Below, piece by piece: positions 16,991-25,984 of a DNA stretch of 64,000 bases. Under the pieces are notes generated by a model. That model was not told where the DNA came from, searched no databases, and was given only the letters and a program-made list of their open reading frames with translations. Position 1 is the first letter of the stretch. Each line of letters starts with the position of its first letter. This DNA comes from Burkholderia sp. FERM BP-3421 (GTDB lineage Bacteria; Pseudomonadota; Gammaproteobacteria; Burkholderiales; Burkholderiaceae): positions 1,488,001 to 1,552,000 of the forward strand of contig NZ_CP117781.1 in assembly GCF_028657905.1 (NCBI RefSeq), in the 5' to 3' direction. The position numbers were made by a program, and so were the translations under genes.

Positions 16991-18656
16991 GCAAACCAGA
17001 ACCACGGTCGGCGAGCTGATCGCCGCCTTCCTCGAACGATGCGACGTCAAGACCGCGTTCGGCGTGATCTCGATTCACAACATGCCGATCCTCGATGCGA
17101 TCCATTCGCGCGGCGCGATCCGCTATGTCGGCGCGCGCGGCGAGGCGGGCGCCGTCAACATGGCCGACGGCCTCGCGCGCGTGTCGGGCGGGCTCGGGGT
17201 CGCGTTCACGAGCACCGGCACCGCGGCGGGCAACGCAGCCGGCGCGATGGTCGAGGCGCTGACGGCCGGCACCGCGCTGCTGCACATCACCGGGCAGATC
17301 GAGACGCCGTTCCTCGACCAGGATCTCGCCTACATCCACGAAGCCCCTGATCAGCTCGCGATGCTCGGCGCCATCTCGAAGGCCGCCTATCGCGTGCGCA
17401 CCGTCGAGACCGTGCTGCCGACCCTGCGCGAGGCGGTGCGCGTCGCGCGCACAGCGCCGAGCGGCCCGGTGTCGGTCGAGATCCCGATCGACATCCAGGC
17501 GGCCGAGATCGACTGGCCCGAGGATCTTGACCCGTTGCACGTCGCCGTGCGCGAACACGATCCGGCGAGCGCCGCCCGGCTCGCGGAGCACCTGTCGCGC
17601 GCGCGCCGGCCGCTGCTGTGGCTCGGCGGCGGCGCCCGCCATGCGCGCGCCGAGGTCGAGCGGCTCGTCGCGCTCGGGTTCGGCGTGGTGACGAGCGTGC
17701 AGGGGCGCGGCGTGCTGCCCGAGGATCATCCGGCGACGCTCGGCGCGTTCAACGTGCATCACGCGGTCGAGCGCTTCTATGGAACCTGCGACGCGCTCGT
17801 CGTGGTCGGCTCGCGGCTGCGCGGCAACGAAACGCTCAAATACCAGCTCGCGCTGCCGCAACCGTTGTACCGCATCGACGCCGACGCGCTCGCCGACAAC
17901 CGCGGCTATCGCAATGCGCTGTTCGTGCACGGCGACGCGCAGCGCGTGCTGGGCGCGCTCGCCGACCAGATCGAAGGCCGGCTCACGGTCGATCCGGCCT
18001 TCGCGGCCGATCTCGCGGCCGCGCGCGAGCAGGCGGCGGCCGAGGTCGCGCACGGGCTCGGGCCGTACCTCCAGCTGGTCGACACGCTGCAGCAGGCGGT
18101 CGGCCGCGATTACAACTGGGTGCGCGACGTGACGATCTCGAACAGCACCTGGGGCAACCGCCTGCTGAAGATCTTCGCGCCGCGCGCGGGCGTGCACGCG
18201 CTGGGCGGCGGCATCGGCCAGGGCATGCAGATGGCGATCGGCGCGGCGCTCGCGGGCGTCGCGGGCAAGACGGTCTGCCTCGTCGGCGACGGCGGCCTGA
18301 TGGTGAACGTGGGCGAGCTCGCGACCGCCGTGCAGGAGCAGGCGGACGTGGTGATCGTGCTGATGAACGATCAATGCTACGGCGTGATCCGCAACATCCA
18401 GGACGCCCACTACGGCGGCCGGCGCTGCTATGTCGACCTGCATCAGCCGGACTTCGCGCAGTTCTGCGCGAGCCTGCGGCTGCCGCATCACCGCGTGTCG
18501 TCGCTGGACCAGGCGGAACAGGCGGTGCGCGACGGTCTCGCGCGGCCGGGCCCGGTGCTCGTCGAGATCGACATGCTGTCGATCGGCGGCTTCGCGGCGA
18601 CGTTCGCCGGGCCGCCCATCAAGGATGCCGTGCCGAAGGAGCGCCAGTATGCATGA
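16983..18656 (+). CDS. Thiamine-diphosphate-dependent enzyme of the acetolactate synthase/decarboxylase family
   Basis: A 557-residue protein with the three domains of this family. The catalytic glutamate that activates ThDP is Glu54 in GARGEAGAVNMADG. The central domain spans about 190-330. The ThDP/magnesium motif is GDGG near residue 435, running to an Asn-Asp pair 25-30 residues later. The start ATG 16983 overlaps the preceding stop. Its likely reaction is decarboxylation of a 2-oxo acid to an aldehyde, which the aldehyde dehydrogenase two genes downstream could oxidise. Acetohydroxyacid synthase activity is less likely, as no regulatory subunit is present. Confidence 0.92.
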   Translation: MSKQTRTTVGELIAAFLERCDVKTAFGVISIHNMPILDAIHSRGAIRYVGARGEAGAVNMADGLARVSGGLGVAFTSTGTAAGNAAGAMVEALTAGTALLHITGQIETPFLDQDLAYIHEAPDQLAMLGAISKAAYRVRTVETVLPTLREAVRVARTAPSGPVSVEIPIDIQAAEIDWPEDLDPLHVAVREHDPASAARLAEHLSRARRPLLWLGGGARHARAEVERLVALGFGVVTSVQGRGVLPEDHPATLGAFNVHHAVERFYGTCDALVVVGSRLRGNETLKYQLALPQPLYRIDADALADNRGYRNALFVHGDAQRVLGALADQIEGRLTVDPAFAADLAAAREQAAAEVAHGLGPYLQLVDTLQQAVGRDYNWVRDVTISNSTWGNRLLKIFAPRAGVHALGGGIGQGMQMAIGAALAGVAGKTVCLVGDGGLMVNVGELATAVQEQADVVIVLMNDQCYGVIRNIQDAHYGGRRCYVDLHQPDFAQFCASLRLPHHRVSSLDQAEQAVRDGLARPGPVLVEIDMLSIGGFAATFAGPPIKDAVPKERQYA

Positions 18657-19476
18657 CGCACGCGTCGCGGGCCGCGCGCCCGTGGAAGTCGCGATGATCG
18701 GCTTCGGCGCGATCGGCGCGGCGGTCTACCGCGCGCTCGAACACGATGCCGCGCTGCGCATCGCCCATGTGATCGTGCCCGCGCAGCAGTGCGATGCGGT
18801 GCGCGCCGAGGTGGCGGCGGAAGTCGACGTGGTGTCGTCGGTGGCCGCGCTCGCGCGCCTGCCGTCGTATGCGCTCGAATGCGCGGGGCACGGCGCGCTC
18901 GTCGACCACGTCGCGCCGCTGCTCGGCGCGGGGGTGGATTGCGCGGTCGCGTCGATCGGCGCGCTGTCCGATCCGGCGCTGCTCGACGCGCTCAAGCAGG
19001 CCGCCGAGGCGGGCGGCGCGACGCTCACGCTGCTGTCGGGCGCGATCGGCGGCATCGACGCGCTGGCCGCGGCGCGCGAGGGCGGGCTCGACGACGTGCT
19101 GTACGTGGGCCGCAAGCCGCCCGTCGGCTGGCTCGGGACGCCCGCGGAAACGCAGTGCGACCTGCGCGCGCTGGACGCCGAGCGGGTGATTTTCGAGGGC
19201 AGCGCGCGCGACGCGGCGCGCTGCTATCCGAAGAACGCGAACGTGGCGGCGACCGTCGCGCTCGCCGGGCTCGGCCTCGATGCGACCCGCGTGCGGCTGA
19301 TCGCCGATCCGGCCGTCACGCGCAACGTGCACCGGATCAGCGCGCGCGGCGCGTTCGGCGAGATGTCGCTCGAAATGAGCGGCAAGCCGCTGCCCGACAA
19401 CCCGAAGACCTCCGCGCTGACAGCGTTCAGCGCGATTCGCGCGCTGCGCAACCGCGCCGCGCGCTGTGTGATCTGA
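18649..19476 (+). CDS. L-aspartate dehydrogenase-like protein
   Basis: A 275-residue NAD(P)-dependent dehydrogenase. It has an N-terminal Rossmann motif IGFGAIGAAV and the aspartate-dehydrogenase signatures GAIGGIDALAAA, YPKNANVAATVALAG and NPKTS near the C-terminus. Members interconvert aspartate with iminosuccinate or oxaloacetate plus ammonia, or use related amino acids. Finding it inside an aromatic-type operon is unusual and suggests a nitrogen-containing intermediate. It overlaps the upstream stop by eight bases (ATGCATGA). From memory, P. aeruginosa PA3505 is a characterised enzyme of this type in a similar neighbourhood. Confidence 0.88.
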   Translation: MHDARVAGRAPVEVAMIGFGAIGAAVYRALEHDAALRIAHVIVPAQQCDAVRAEVAAEVDVVSSVAALARLPSYALECAGHGALVDHVAPLLGAGVDCAVASIGALSDPALLDALKQAAEAGGATLTLLSGAIGGIDALAAAREGGLDDVLYVGRKPPVGWLGTPAETQCDLRALDAERVIFEGSARDAARCYPKNANVAATVALAGLGLDATRVRLIADPAVTRNVHRISARGAFGEMSLEMSGKPLPDNPKTSALTAFSAIRALRNRAARCVI

Positions 19477-19494
19477 CCGGAGACGAATTTCCCC

Positions 19495-20985
19495 ATGAGC
19501 GCATTCGAATCCCCGCTCGTCCCGACGGACGAGATCCTGGTCGGCGGCATGTGGCGCCCCGGCGGCGGCGCGCCGACGCCGAGCGTGTACCCGGCCGATC
19601 AATCGCTGAACGCGACGATCCGGATGGCCGATGCGGCCGACGCGACGGAAGCGGTCGAGGCCGCCGACGCCGCCTGGCGGCGCGCCGACTGGGCGGGCCT
19701 GCGGCCGCACCAGCGCGCGGCCGTGCTGCAGCGGATCGCCGCGTCGATCGACATACACCACGAGGCACTCGCGCAATTGCAGCGGCGCGACAACGGCAAG
19801 CCGATCGCCGAGACGCGCGCGCTGGTGACGAGCGCGGCGAGCACCTTTCGCTACTTCGCCGCCTGCGCGGAGACGCTCGACGACGAACTGACGCCGCCGC
19901 GCGGCGACTACCTGACGATGAGCGTGCACGAGCCGCTCGGCGTGGTCGCGGCGATCACGCCGTGGAATTCGCCGATCGCCTCGGACGCGCAGAAGCTCGC
20001 GCCGGCGCTCGCCGCGGGCAACGCGGTGGTATTGAAGCCGGCCGAGGTCACGCCGCTCGCGTCGCTCGCGCTCGCGCGGCTGTGCGAACAGGCGGGCCTG
20101 CCGCGCGGCGTGTTGTCGGTGCTGCCGGGCAAGGGCTCGGTGGTCGGCGACGCGCTGGTGCGCCATCCGCTCGTGAAGAAAGTGTCGTTCACGGGCGGCA
20201 CCGAGGTCGGGCGCGGCATCGCGCGGCTCGCGGCGCAGCGGCTGATTCCGGTGTCGCTCGAACTGGGCGGCAAGTCGCCCACCATCGTGTTCGACGACGC
20301 CGACCTCGACCACGCGGTCAACGGCGTGCTGTTCGGCATCTTCAGCTCGTCGGGCGAGTCGTGCATCGCGGGTTCGCGGCTGTTCGTGCAGCGCGGCATC
20401 CGTGAAGCCTTCGTCGCGCGGCTCGTCGAGCGGGCGCGCGCGCTGCGGGTCGGCGATCCGGCCAGCGAGCGCACCCAGATGGGGCCGCTCATCACGGCGG
20501 CGCATCGCGCGTCGATCGAGCGCTACGTCGCGCTCGGCAGGGAGGCCGGCGCGCGCGTGCTGTGCGGCGGCGAGCGTTTGACGGGCGAGGGCCGCGAGCA
20601 GGGCTTCTACTACCCGCCGACGATCCTCGACGGACTGACGAACCGCGCGGACGTGTGCCAGCAGGAGATTTTCGGCCCGGTGCTCGCGGTGCTGCCGTTC
20701 GACGACGAGGCATCGCTCGTGGCCGAGGCGAACGACAGTGTGTTCGGGCTCGCGGCGGGCATCTGGACCCGCGACTATCGGCGCGCGTGGCGCGTCGCGC
20801 GCGCGCTCGAGGCCGGCACGGTGTGGATCAACACCTACAAGCAGTTTTCGATCTCGACGCCGTTCGCGGGCTGGAAGGAGAGCGGCGTGGGGCGCGAGAA
20901 GGGCCGCCTCGGCCTGCGCGAGTATCAGCGCCAGAAGAGCCTCTACTGGGGGCTGAACGATGCGCCGCTGCCGTGGGCGAACTGA
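19495..20985 (+). CDS. NAD(P)-dependent aldehyde dehydrogenase
   Basis: A 496-residue full-length aldehyde dehydrogenase. Catalytic residues are Glu256 in SLELGGKSP and Cys290 in SSGESCIAGSR, with TPWNSP near 160 supplying the oxyanion asparagine and the KPAEVTP and FTGGTEVGR cofactor segments in place. The C-terminal KESGVGREKG motif is intact. It would oxidise the aldehyde made by the ThDP enzyme or a ring-fission semialdehyde. A CCGGAG precedes the ATG, and the gap to the upstream gene is 18 bases. Confidence 0.94.
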   Translation: MSAFESPLVPTDEILVGGMWRPGGGAPTPSVYPADQSLNATIRMADAADATEAVEAADAAWRRADWAGLRPHQRAAVLQRIAASIDIHHEALAQLQRRDNGKPIAETRALVTSAASTFRYFAACAETLDDELTPPRGDYLTMSVHEPLGVVAAITPWNSPIASDAQKLAPALAAGNAVVLKPAEVTPLASLALARLCEQAGLPRGVLSVLPGKGSVVGDALVRHPLVKKVSFTGGTEVGRGIARLAAQRLIPVSLELGGKSPTIVFDDADLDHAVNGVLFGIFSSSGESCIAGSRLFVQRGIREAFVARLVERARALRVGDPASERTQMGPLITAAHRASIERYVALGREAGARVLCGGERLTGEGREQGFYYPPTILDGLTNRADVCQQEIFGPVLAVLPFDDEASLVAEANDSVFGLAAGIWTRDYRRAWRVARALEAGTVWINTYKQFSISTPFAGWKESGVGREKGRLGLREYQRQKSLYWGLNDAPLPWAN

Positions 20986-21009
20986 GCGCGGCGTCATGAG
21001 GATCATGCA

Positions 21010-21975
21010 ATGAGCATACTTGGCATCGAACAGATCACCTACGGCGTCGCCGATCTCGCGGCCTGCCGGCGCTTCTTCGTGGACTGGGGCTTGCGCGAGG
21101 TCGCGGCCGACGCGCGCGAAGCCCGCTTCGAGACCCTGAACGGCTGCGCGGTGCGCGTCGTCGACGCGGCGGAGCCATCCTTGCCGCCGGCATTCGAGGC
21201 GGGGCCGACCCTGCGCGAAGTGACCTGGGGCGTCGCGACGGCGTCGGACCTGGATGCGCTGCGCGGCCGCTTCGCGGGCCAGCCCGGCCACTACGAAACC
21301 GACGAGGCGCTGGGCTGCCTCGATCCGAACGGCATGGCGATCCGCATCGAGGTGACGCGGCGGCGCGCGCTCGACCTGAAAGGCTCGCCGTCGAACGTCT
21401 GGGGCGACGCGCTGCGCATCGACCGGCCGAGCCCGATCTACGCGCGCGCCGAGCCGGTCGAGGTCGGGCATGTGGTGTTCTTCACCAACCGGCTCGCGGA
21501 GCAGGAGGCGTTCTATCACGCGCTGCTCGGCTTCGAGACGTCCGATCGCTATCCGGGGCGCGGCGTGTTCATGCGCTGCGCCCCGCACGGCGGCCATCAC
21601 GACCTGTTCCTGCTCGCGCTGCCGGACGGGCGGCGCGGGCTCAATCACGTGGCGTTCACGGTGCGCGACATCCATGAGGTGTTCGGCGGCGGCATGCACA
21701 TCAGCCGCTGCGGCTGGGAGACCCAGCTCGGGCCGGGGCGGCATCCGGTGTCGTCCGCGTATTTCTGGTACTTCCGCAATCCCGCCGGCGGCCTGATCGA
21801 GTACTACGCGGACGAGGACGTGCTGACGCCCGCGTGGCAGCCGCGCGAGTTCGAACCGGGGCCGACGGTGTTCGCCGAATGGGCGATCGACGGCGGGATC
21901 GACGGCCACACGCGCCGCCAGAAGCAGGCGGACGCGCCCGCGGGCGGCTTCATGACGGAGCGCAAGCATGACTGA
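21010..21975 (+). CDS. Type I extradiol ring-cleavage dioxygenase (VOC superfamily)
   Basis: A 321-residue two-domain protein of the BphC/catechol 2,3-dioxygenase fold. The iron facial triad is complete in the C-terminal domain: His154 (VGHVVFF), His213 (LNHVAF) and Glu264 (LIEYYAD). This is almost the same spacing as BphC (146, 210, 260). The N-terminal domain (about 1-135) lacks the ligands, as usual. It should cleave a catechol-type ring next to the hydroxyls, which would supply the ring-fission step of the pathway. It overlaps the reductase gene by eight bases (ATGACTGA). Confidence 0.9.
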   Translation: MSILGIEQITYGVADLAACRRFFVDWGLREVAADAREARFETLNGCAVRVVDAAEPSLPPAFEAGPTLREVTWGVATASDLDALRGRFAGQPGHYETDEALGCLDPNGMAIRIEVTRRRALDLKGSPSNVWGDALRIDRPSPIYARAEPVEVGHVVFFTNRLAEQEAFYHALLGFETSDRYPGRGVFMRCAPHGGHHDLFLLALPDGRRGLNHVAFTVRDIHEVFGGGMHISRCGWETQLGPGRHPVSSAYFWYFRNPAGGLIEYYADEDVLTPAWQPREFEPGPTVFAEWAIDGGIDGHTRRQKQADAPAGGFMTERKHD

Positions 21976-23221
21976 CATGACTGACACACCGGCACGGGAA
22001 GCCGCCGCGCCGCGCACGATCGTCGTGATCGGCGGCGGGCAGGCGGCCGGCTGCGCGATCCGGGCGCTGCGCGACGAAGGTTACGCGGGGCGCATCGTGA
22101 TGATCGCCGAGGAAGTCCATGCGCCCTATGAACGGCCACCGCTGTCGAAGGCGGTGCTCGCGGGCGAGGCCGATGCCGCGTCGGTGCGGCTCATGCCGGC
22201 CGAGGCGTTCGACGCGCTCGACGTCGAGGCGTGGCAGCCCGCGCGCGCCGTCGCGCTCGATCGCGCGCGGCGCGTGGTGCGGACCGACACGGGGCGCGAG
22301 CTGGAATACGACCGTTTGTTGATCGCGACGGGCGGCGCCGCGCGCCGGTTGCCGGATGCTGTCGTCAGTACGCCGAACCTGTTCTACCTGCGCACGCTCG
22401 ACGATGCCGCCGCGCTCGGCGAACGGCTGCGCGCGAGCCGGCGCGTGCTCGTGATCGGCGGCGGCTGGATCGGCCTCGAAGTCGCGGCGACGGCGCGCGG
22501 GCTTGGCGTCGAGGTGGTGGTGGCCGAGGGCGCGGCGAGGCTGTGCGCGCGGTCGGTGCCGGAGCCGGTGTCGGCGTTCCTGTCCGAGCTGCATCGCGCG
22601 CGCGGCGTCGAGCTGCGGCTCGGCGCGATGCTGACCGCGCTGGCGCCGCATCCCGACGACGCGGCGCGGGTGCGCGCGACCTTCGCGGACGGCAGCGTGG
22701 TCGACGCGGACTGCGCGGTGGCCGGCATCGGCCTTGCGCTCAACGTGGCGTTCGCGCGCGAGGCGGGGCTCGCGGTCGACGACGGGATCGTGGTCGACGC
22801 GTGCGGGACGACGAGCGATCCGGCGATCTTCGCGTGCGGCGACGTCGCGAACCACCCGAGCGCATGGCTCGGACGCCGGGTGAGGCTGGAGTCGTGGGCG
22901 AACGCGCAATACCAGGCCGTGGCCGCGGCGAAGGCCGCGCTCGGCGTGCGCGCCGACTACGCGGAGATCCCGTGGTTCTGGTCCGATCAGTACGACGTGA
23001 ACCTTCAGATCCTCGGCGAGTTGCCGGACGATGCGCGCATCGTCGTGCGCGGCGATCCGGCCGAGCGCCGCGCGACCTTGTTCTTCGTGCGCGGCGACAC
23101 GCTGCGCGGGGTGGTGGCGATCAACACGGCGCGCGACCTGAAGCTCGCGCGCAAATGGATGAACCAGGGGCGCGCGGTGTCGCCCGACGCGCTCGCCGAC
23201 ACCAGCCGAGCGCTTGCCTGA
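21968..23221 (+). CDS. FAD-dependent ferredoxin reductase of the oxygenase system
   Basis: A 417-residue reductase of the BphA4/HcaD type. An FAD motif IVVIGGGQAAG lies near residue 18, an NAD motif VLVIGGGWIGLE near 160, a second FAD motif with IFACGDVAN near 285, and a C-terminal ferredoxin-interaction domain with WFWSDQYD near 340. It should supply NADH electrons to the Rieske ferredoxin encoded 10 kb upstream. That pairing is the main reason for treating the whole stretch as one pathway. Confidence 0.93.
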   Translation: MTDMTDTPAREAAAPRTIVVIGGGQAAGCAIRALRDEGYAGRIVMIAEEVHAPYERPPLSKAVLAGEADAASVRLMPAEAFDALDVEAWQPARAVALDRARRVVRTDTGRELEYDRLLIATGGAARRLPDAVVSTPNLFYLRTLDDAAALGERLRASRRVLVIGGGWIGLEVAATARGLGVEVVVAEGAARLCARSVPEPVSAFLSELHRARGVELRLGAMLTALAPHPDDAARVRATFADGSVVDADCAVAGIGLALNVAFAREAGLAVDDGIVVDACGTTSDPAIFACGDVANHPSAWLGRRVRLESWANAQYQAVAAAKAALGVRADYAEIPWFWSDQYDVNLQILGELPDDARIVVRGDPAERRATLFFVRGDTLRGVVAINTARDLKLARKWMNQGRAVSPDALADTSRALA

Positions 23222-23244
23222 ACGGGTCGATCAAGGAGACACGA

Positions 23245-24642
23245 ATGAGCACACTGGACCCGTACGTGGCGGGCGCCGCCGCCCAGCCCGAGGCCGTCAC
23301 GCCCGGCGCGATCATCGCGCGCCTGGAGCGCCTGCCCGCCAATGCGATGCAGATCCGCGCGCGCGTGCTGGTCGGCGCGGCCACGTTCTTCGACGGCTTC
23401 GATGTGATCACGATCGCCGCGACGCTGCCGCTGCTGATCCACAAATGGGGGCTGTCGCCGACCCAGGTCGGCTTTCTGATCGCCTCGGGCGCGATCGGCC
23501 AGCTGATCGGCGCGTTCCTGTTTCCCGCGCTGGCCGAGCGTCACGGGCGGGTGCGCGCGATCGCGCTCAGTTCGGCGGTGATCGGCGTGACGAGCCTCGC
23601 CTGCGGCTTCGCACCGACGTTCGAGGTGTTCGTGCTGCTGCGCATCGTGCAGGGGCTCGGCCTCGGCGGCGAGCTGCCGGTGGCCGCGACCTACATCAAC
23701 GAGATCACGCGCGCGCACGGCCGCGGCCGCTTCGTGCTGCTGTACGAGATCGTGTTTCCGATCGGCCTGCTGGCGTCCATGGCGCTCGGTGCGTGGCTGG
23801 TGCCGAGGTTCGGCTGGGAAGTCATGTACTTCATCGGCGGCATGCCCTTGCTGCTCGCGTTCGTGCTGACGCGGCTCGTGCCAGAGTCGCCGCGCTGGCT
23901 CGCCGCGCGCGGCCGGCTCGACGACGCCTCGCGCGCGCTGGGCGGGTTCGAGGCCACGGTGAAGGGCGAGTTGCCGGCCGCGGCGGCCGCGGCCGAGTAC
24001 GACGCGCTGCTGCAGCGTCACCCGCATCGCCGCATGCGCGACCTGTTCAGCGCGGCGTACCGCCGGCGCACGATCGCGGTCGCGACGCTGTGGGCGACCT
24101 GCGGCTTCATCCAGTATGGGCTGTCGACTTGGCTGCCGACCATCTACAAGGACTTCTATCACGCGCCGCTGCAGCTCGCGCTGAACCTTGCGGTGCTCGG
24201 CTCGGTGCTCGGCGTGCTCGGTTCGCTCGTGTCGGCGCTCGCGGTGGACGTGGTCGGCCGCAAGCCCGTGATCACCGGATCGTTCCTGCTGTGCGCGCTG
24301 TCGCTGGCGCTGGCCGGGATCTATCACGCCTCGTCGGTGTACGTGGTCGCGACCTTCTGTTCGCTCGCGCTCGGGTTCATGGCGTCGGGCTTCATCACGG
24401 CCTACGTCTATACGCCCGAGCAGTATCCGACCAGCATCCGCGCGTCGGGGTGCGGGCTGGGCAGCGCGTGGCTCAAGCTCGCGTCGTTCGTCGCGCCGAT
24501 GGTGGTGCCGCACGCGATCATCGGCGGCGACCTGAGCCCCGCGTTCTACCTGCTCGGCGCGGTGCCGCTGATCGCCGCGCTGACCGTCCACGCGCTCGGC
24601 ATCGAAACGCGCGGGCAGGTGCTGGAGCGGCTGGAGGCGTGA
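23245..24642 (+). CDS. MFS transporter, aromatic acid:proton symporter (AAHS) type
   Basis: A 465-residue inner-membrane carrier with about twelve hydrophobic segments. The AAHS signature FFDGFDVITIAATLP, with the conserved Asp-Gly-Phe-Asp, is in the first helix region, and the MFS loop motif reads ALAERHGRV. The PcaK/BenK family takes up aromatic acids. The start is fixed by AAGGAG at 23233-23238. It is the last gene of the cluster, followed by a convergent stress-protein gene, and indicates that the pathway substrate is probably a carboxylate. Confidence 0.92.
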   Translation: MSTLDPYVAGAAAQPEAVTPGAIIARLERLPANAMQIRARVLVGAATFFDGFDVITIAATLPLLIHKWGLSPTQVGFLIASGAIGQLIGAFLFPALAERHGRVRAIALSSAVIGVTSLACGFAPTFEVFVLLRIVQGLGLGGELPVAATYINEITRAHGRGRFVLLYEIVFPIGLLASMALGAWLVPRFGWEVMYFIGGMPLLLAFVLTRLVPESPRWLAARGRLDDASRALGGFEATVKGELPAAAAAAEYDALLQRHPHRRMRDLFSAAYRRRTIAVATLWATCGFIQYGLSTWLPTIYKDFYHAPLQLALNLAVLGSVLGVLGSLVSALAVDVVGRKPVITGSFLLCALSLALAGIYHASSVYVVATFCSLALGFMASGFITAYVYTPEQYPTSIRASGCGLGSAWLKLASFVAPMVVPHAIIGGDLSPAFYLLGAVPLIAALTVHALGIETRGQVLERLEA

Positions 24643-24666
24643 CGCGGCGCGCGGCCGCGTCCGCGC

Positions 24667-25101
24667 TCATTGCACGGCGGTGACGGGAACGGTCGAGACG
24701 CGCACGAGGCGATCGAGGACGCTCTGATGGAAGAAATGAATCAGGGCATGCAGCGGATCGCGGCGGGGCGCCACGACGACGATCTCGTCACAGCCGTTCT
24801 CGGTCGCGCAGGCGGCGATCGTGTCGGCGACCGGGCCGACTTTCATCGCGACCGAGTATTTGACGTGGGCGTCCTTGAGGATGCTGATGGCCTTGGCCAG
24901 TTCGCCTTCGGAGAAATCGTGTTCGATCTGGCGCAGCTTGGCGAGGGGATGGAAGGCTTCGAGGCGGGTGGATTCGAGGGGCGGCTGGACGTTGACCAGC
25001 ACGACTTCGGATGCGCATCGTTCGTGATACAGAAATACCGCGTGCCGGACCGCTTGCAGGGAGCGTAGAGATCGGCTGACGGGAACCAGCAGCTTGAGCA
25101 T
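24667..25101 (-). CDS. Universal stress protein (UspA family)
   Basis: A 144-residue single-domain Usp. It starts LKLLVPVSRSLRSLQAVRHA, with the usual LVPVD-type strand, and has a DEIVVVAPRR segment followed by HQSVLDRLVRVSTVPVTAV. This corresponds to the ATP-binding G-x-G-S-V region, but the glycines are partly replaced (FFHQSV), so ATP binding may be weak. These proteins help survival in stress and stationary phase. It is convergent with the transporter gene, with 24 bases between stops. Confidence 0.88.
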   Translation of the reverse strand: MLKLLVPVSRSLRSLQAVRHAVFLYHERCASEVVLVNVQPPLESTRLEAFHPLAKLRQIEHDFSEGELAKAISILKDAHVKYSVAMKVGPVADTIAACATENGCDEIVVVAPRRDPLHALIHFFHQSVLDRLVRVSTVPVTAVQ

Positions 25102-25396
25102 GGGGCCCTTCCTGTCGGGTTGAAAGAGATGACGACAGGCTAATCCCGTTGCGGTCGGGGCGGTCTAAAGAGATCGCGGCGCGGTGTAAATAATGCGTAA
25201 ACGCCCGGCGGTTCGGCGGCGCAGGTCGCCTTGGCGGGCGGGATGCCGGGCGGGCCGAGGTGACGCGCTCGACGGGCCGGGGCCTGTCACCAGCCCGGAT
25301 TCGCGCGGTATACGGTCAACCGCCGTCCGGCCCATGCCATCGAGGCACGCCGCGGCGTGGCCGGCAAGGCGGCGTGCTCGCCAGCGGCCGGCGCGG
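25102..25396. other. Intergenic region without a supported gene
   Basis: About 295 bases between two leftward genes. It includes a relatively AT-rich stretch near 25140-25200 that may contain the promoter of the stress-protein gene. No reading frame with gene-like features was found. Confidence 0.4.
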
Positions 25397-25984
25397 TCAA
25401 AAGGTCACGAGGGATTCCACCCACGTGTGGGTGCCCATGTTGCCGGTGCCGGCGGCCATCCAGTCATAGTCGCCGTAGCCCGCGCCTTCGCCGGGCCATG
25501 GGTTCATGAAGTACATCATCTGCCCGTTGTCGTCGTATCCGTCCACGACCAGGAAGTGTCCACCGCCGTCGGGCCACTGCCAGAGAATCACGACGGGGTT
25601 GCCCTGCTGGATGGCGGAGGCGACCGTCTGATACGACAGCGGCTCGTCGTAGTAGGTCGAGTTGCGCCGGCCCAGCGACCACAGAATGCCGGAAATCCCG
25701 GTGGTGCCGCTCAGGTAGTTCGGCGAATTCACCGAATCGTTCCAGTCGAAATCGTTGTCGTTGCACGCATAGGCGACGCCGCTGACCCAGTTCGCGATCG
25801 AGCACTGCGAGGTGGAGACGCTGCGATAGGCCAGCACCGCATCGGCGTCGGCGGCCCAGCACCATTCGCTGTGATCCTGCTGGACGATCGGCACGTTGAG
25901 CTGCCGGGCGCCGCTCATCGCGGCGATCGGCAGGGCGAGCCCGAGTATCGCAACGGTCCGGCGGACGAGCGCGAGGGTGTTCAT
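25397..25984 (-). CDS. Secreted papain-like cysteine peptidase (C39/C70-like)
   Basis: A 195-residue protein with an N-terminal hydrophobic signal (residues 5-26) and a papain-like core. The catalytic Cys42 is in the QQDHSEWCWAAD motif, His143 in GGGHFLVVDGY and Asn161 in YFMNPWPGEG. The WCWAA and GHF pattern matches the papain-like families that include AvrRpt2-type C70 peptidases. It is presumably exported and could cleave extracellular or host proteins, or process a peptide. It overlaps the upstream secreted protein gene by four bases, so the two are made together. The family assignment is tentative; a cysteine-peptidase fold is well supported. Confidence 0.82.
   Translation of the reverse strand: MNTLALVRRTVAILGLALPIAAMSGARQLNVPIVQQDHSEWCWAADADAVLAYRSVSTSQCSIANWVSGVAYACNDNDFDWNDSVNSPNYLSGTTGISGILWSLGRRNSTYYDEPLSYQTVASAIQQGNPVVILWQWPDGGGHFLVVDGYDDNGQMMYFMNPWPGEGAGYGDYDWMAAGTGNMGTHTWVESLVTF

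Noticed and set aside
18619..22017. An open frame of more than 1100 codons on the minus strand across the decarboxylase, AspDH, aldehyde dehydrogenase and dioxygenase genes
   Set aside because: It is Arg, Ala and His rich, has no domain motif and lies antisense to four well-supported genes. GC-rich third positions keep antisense frames open.
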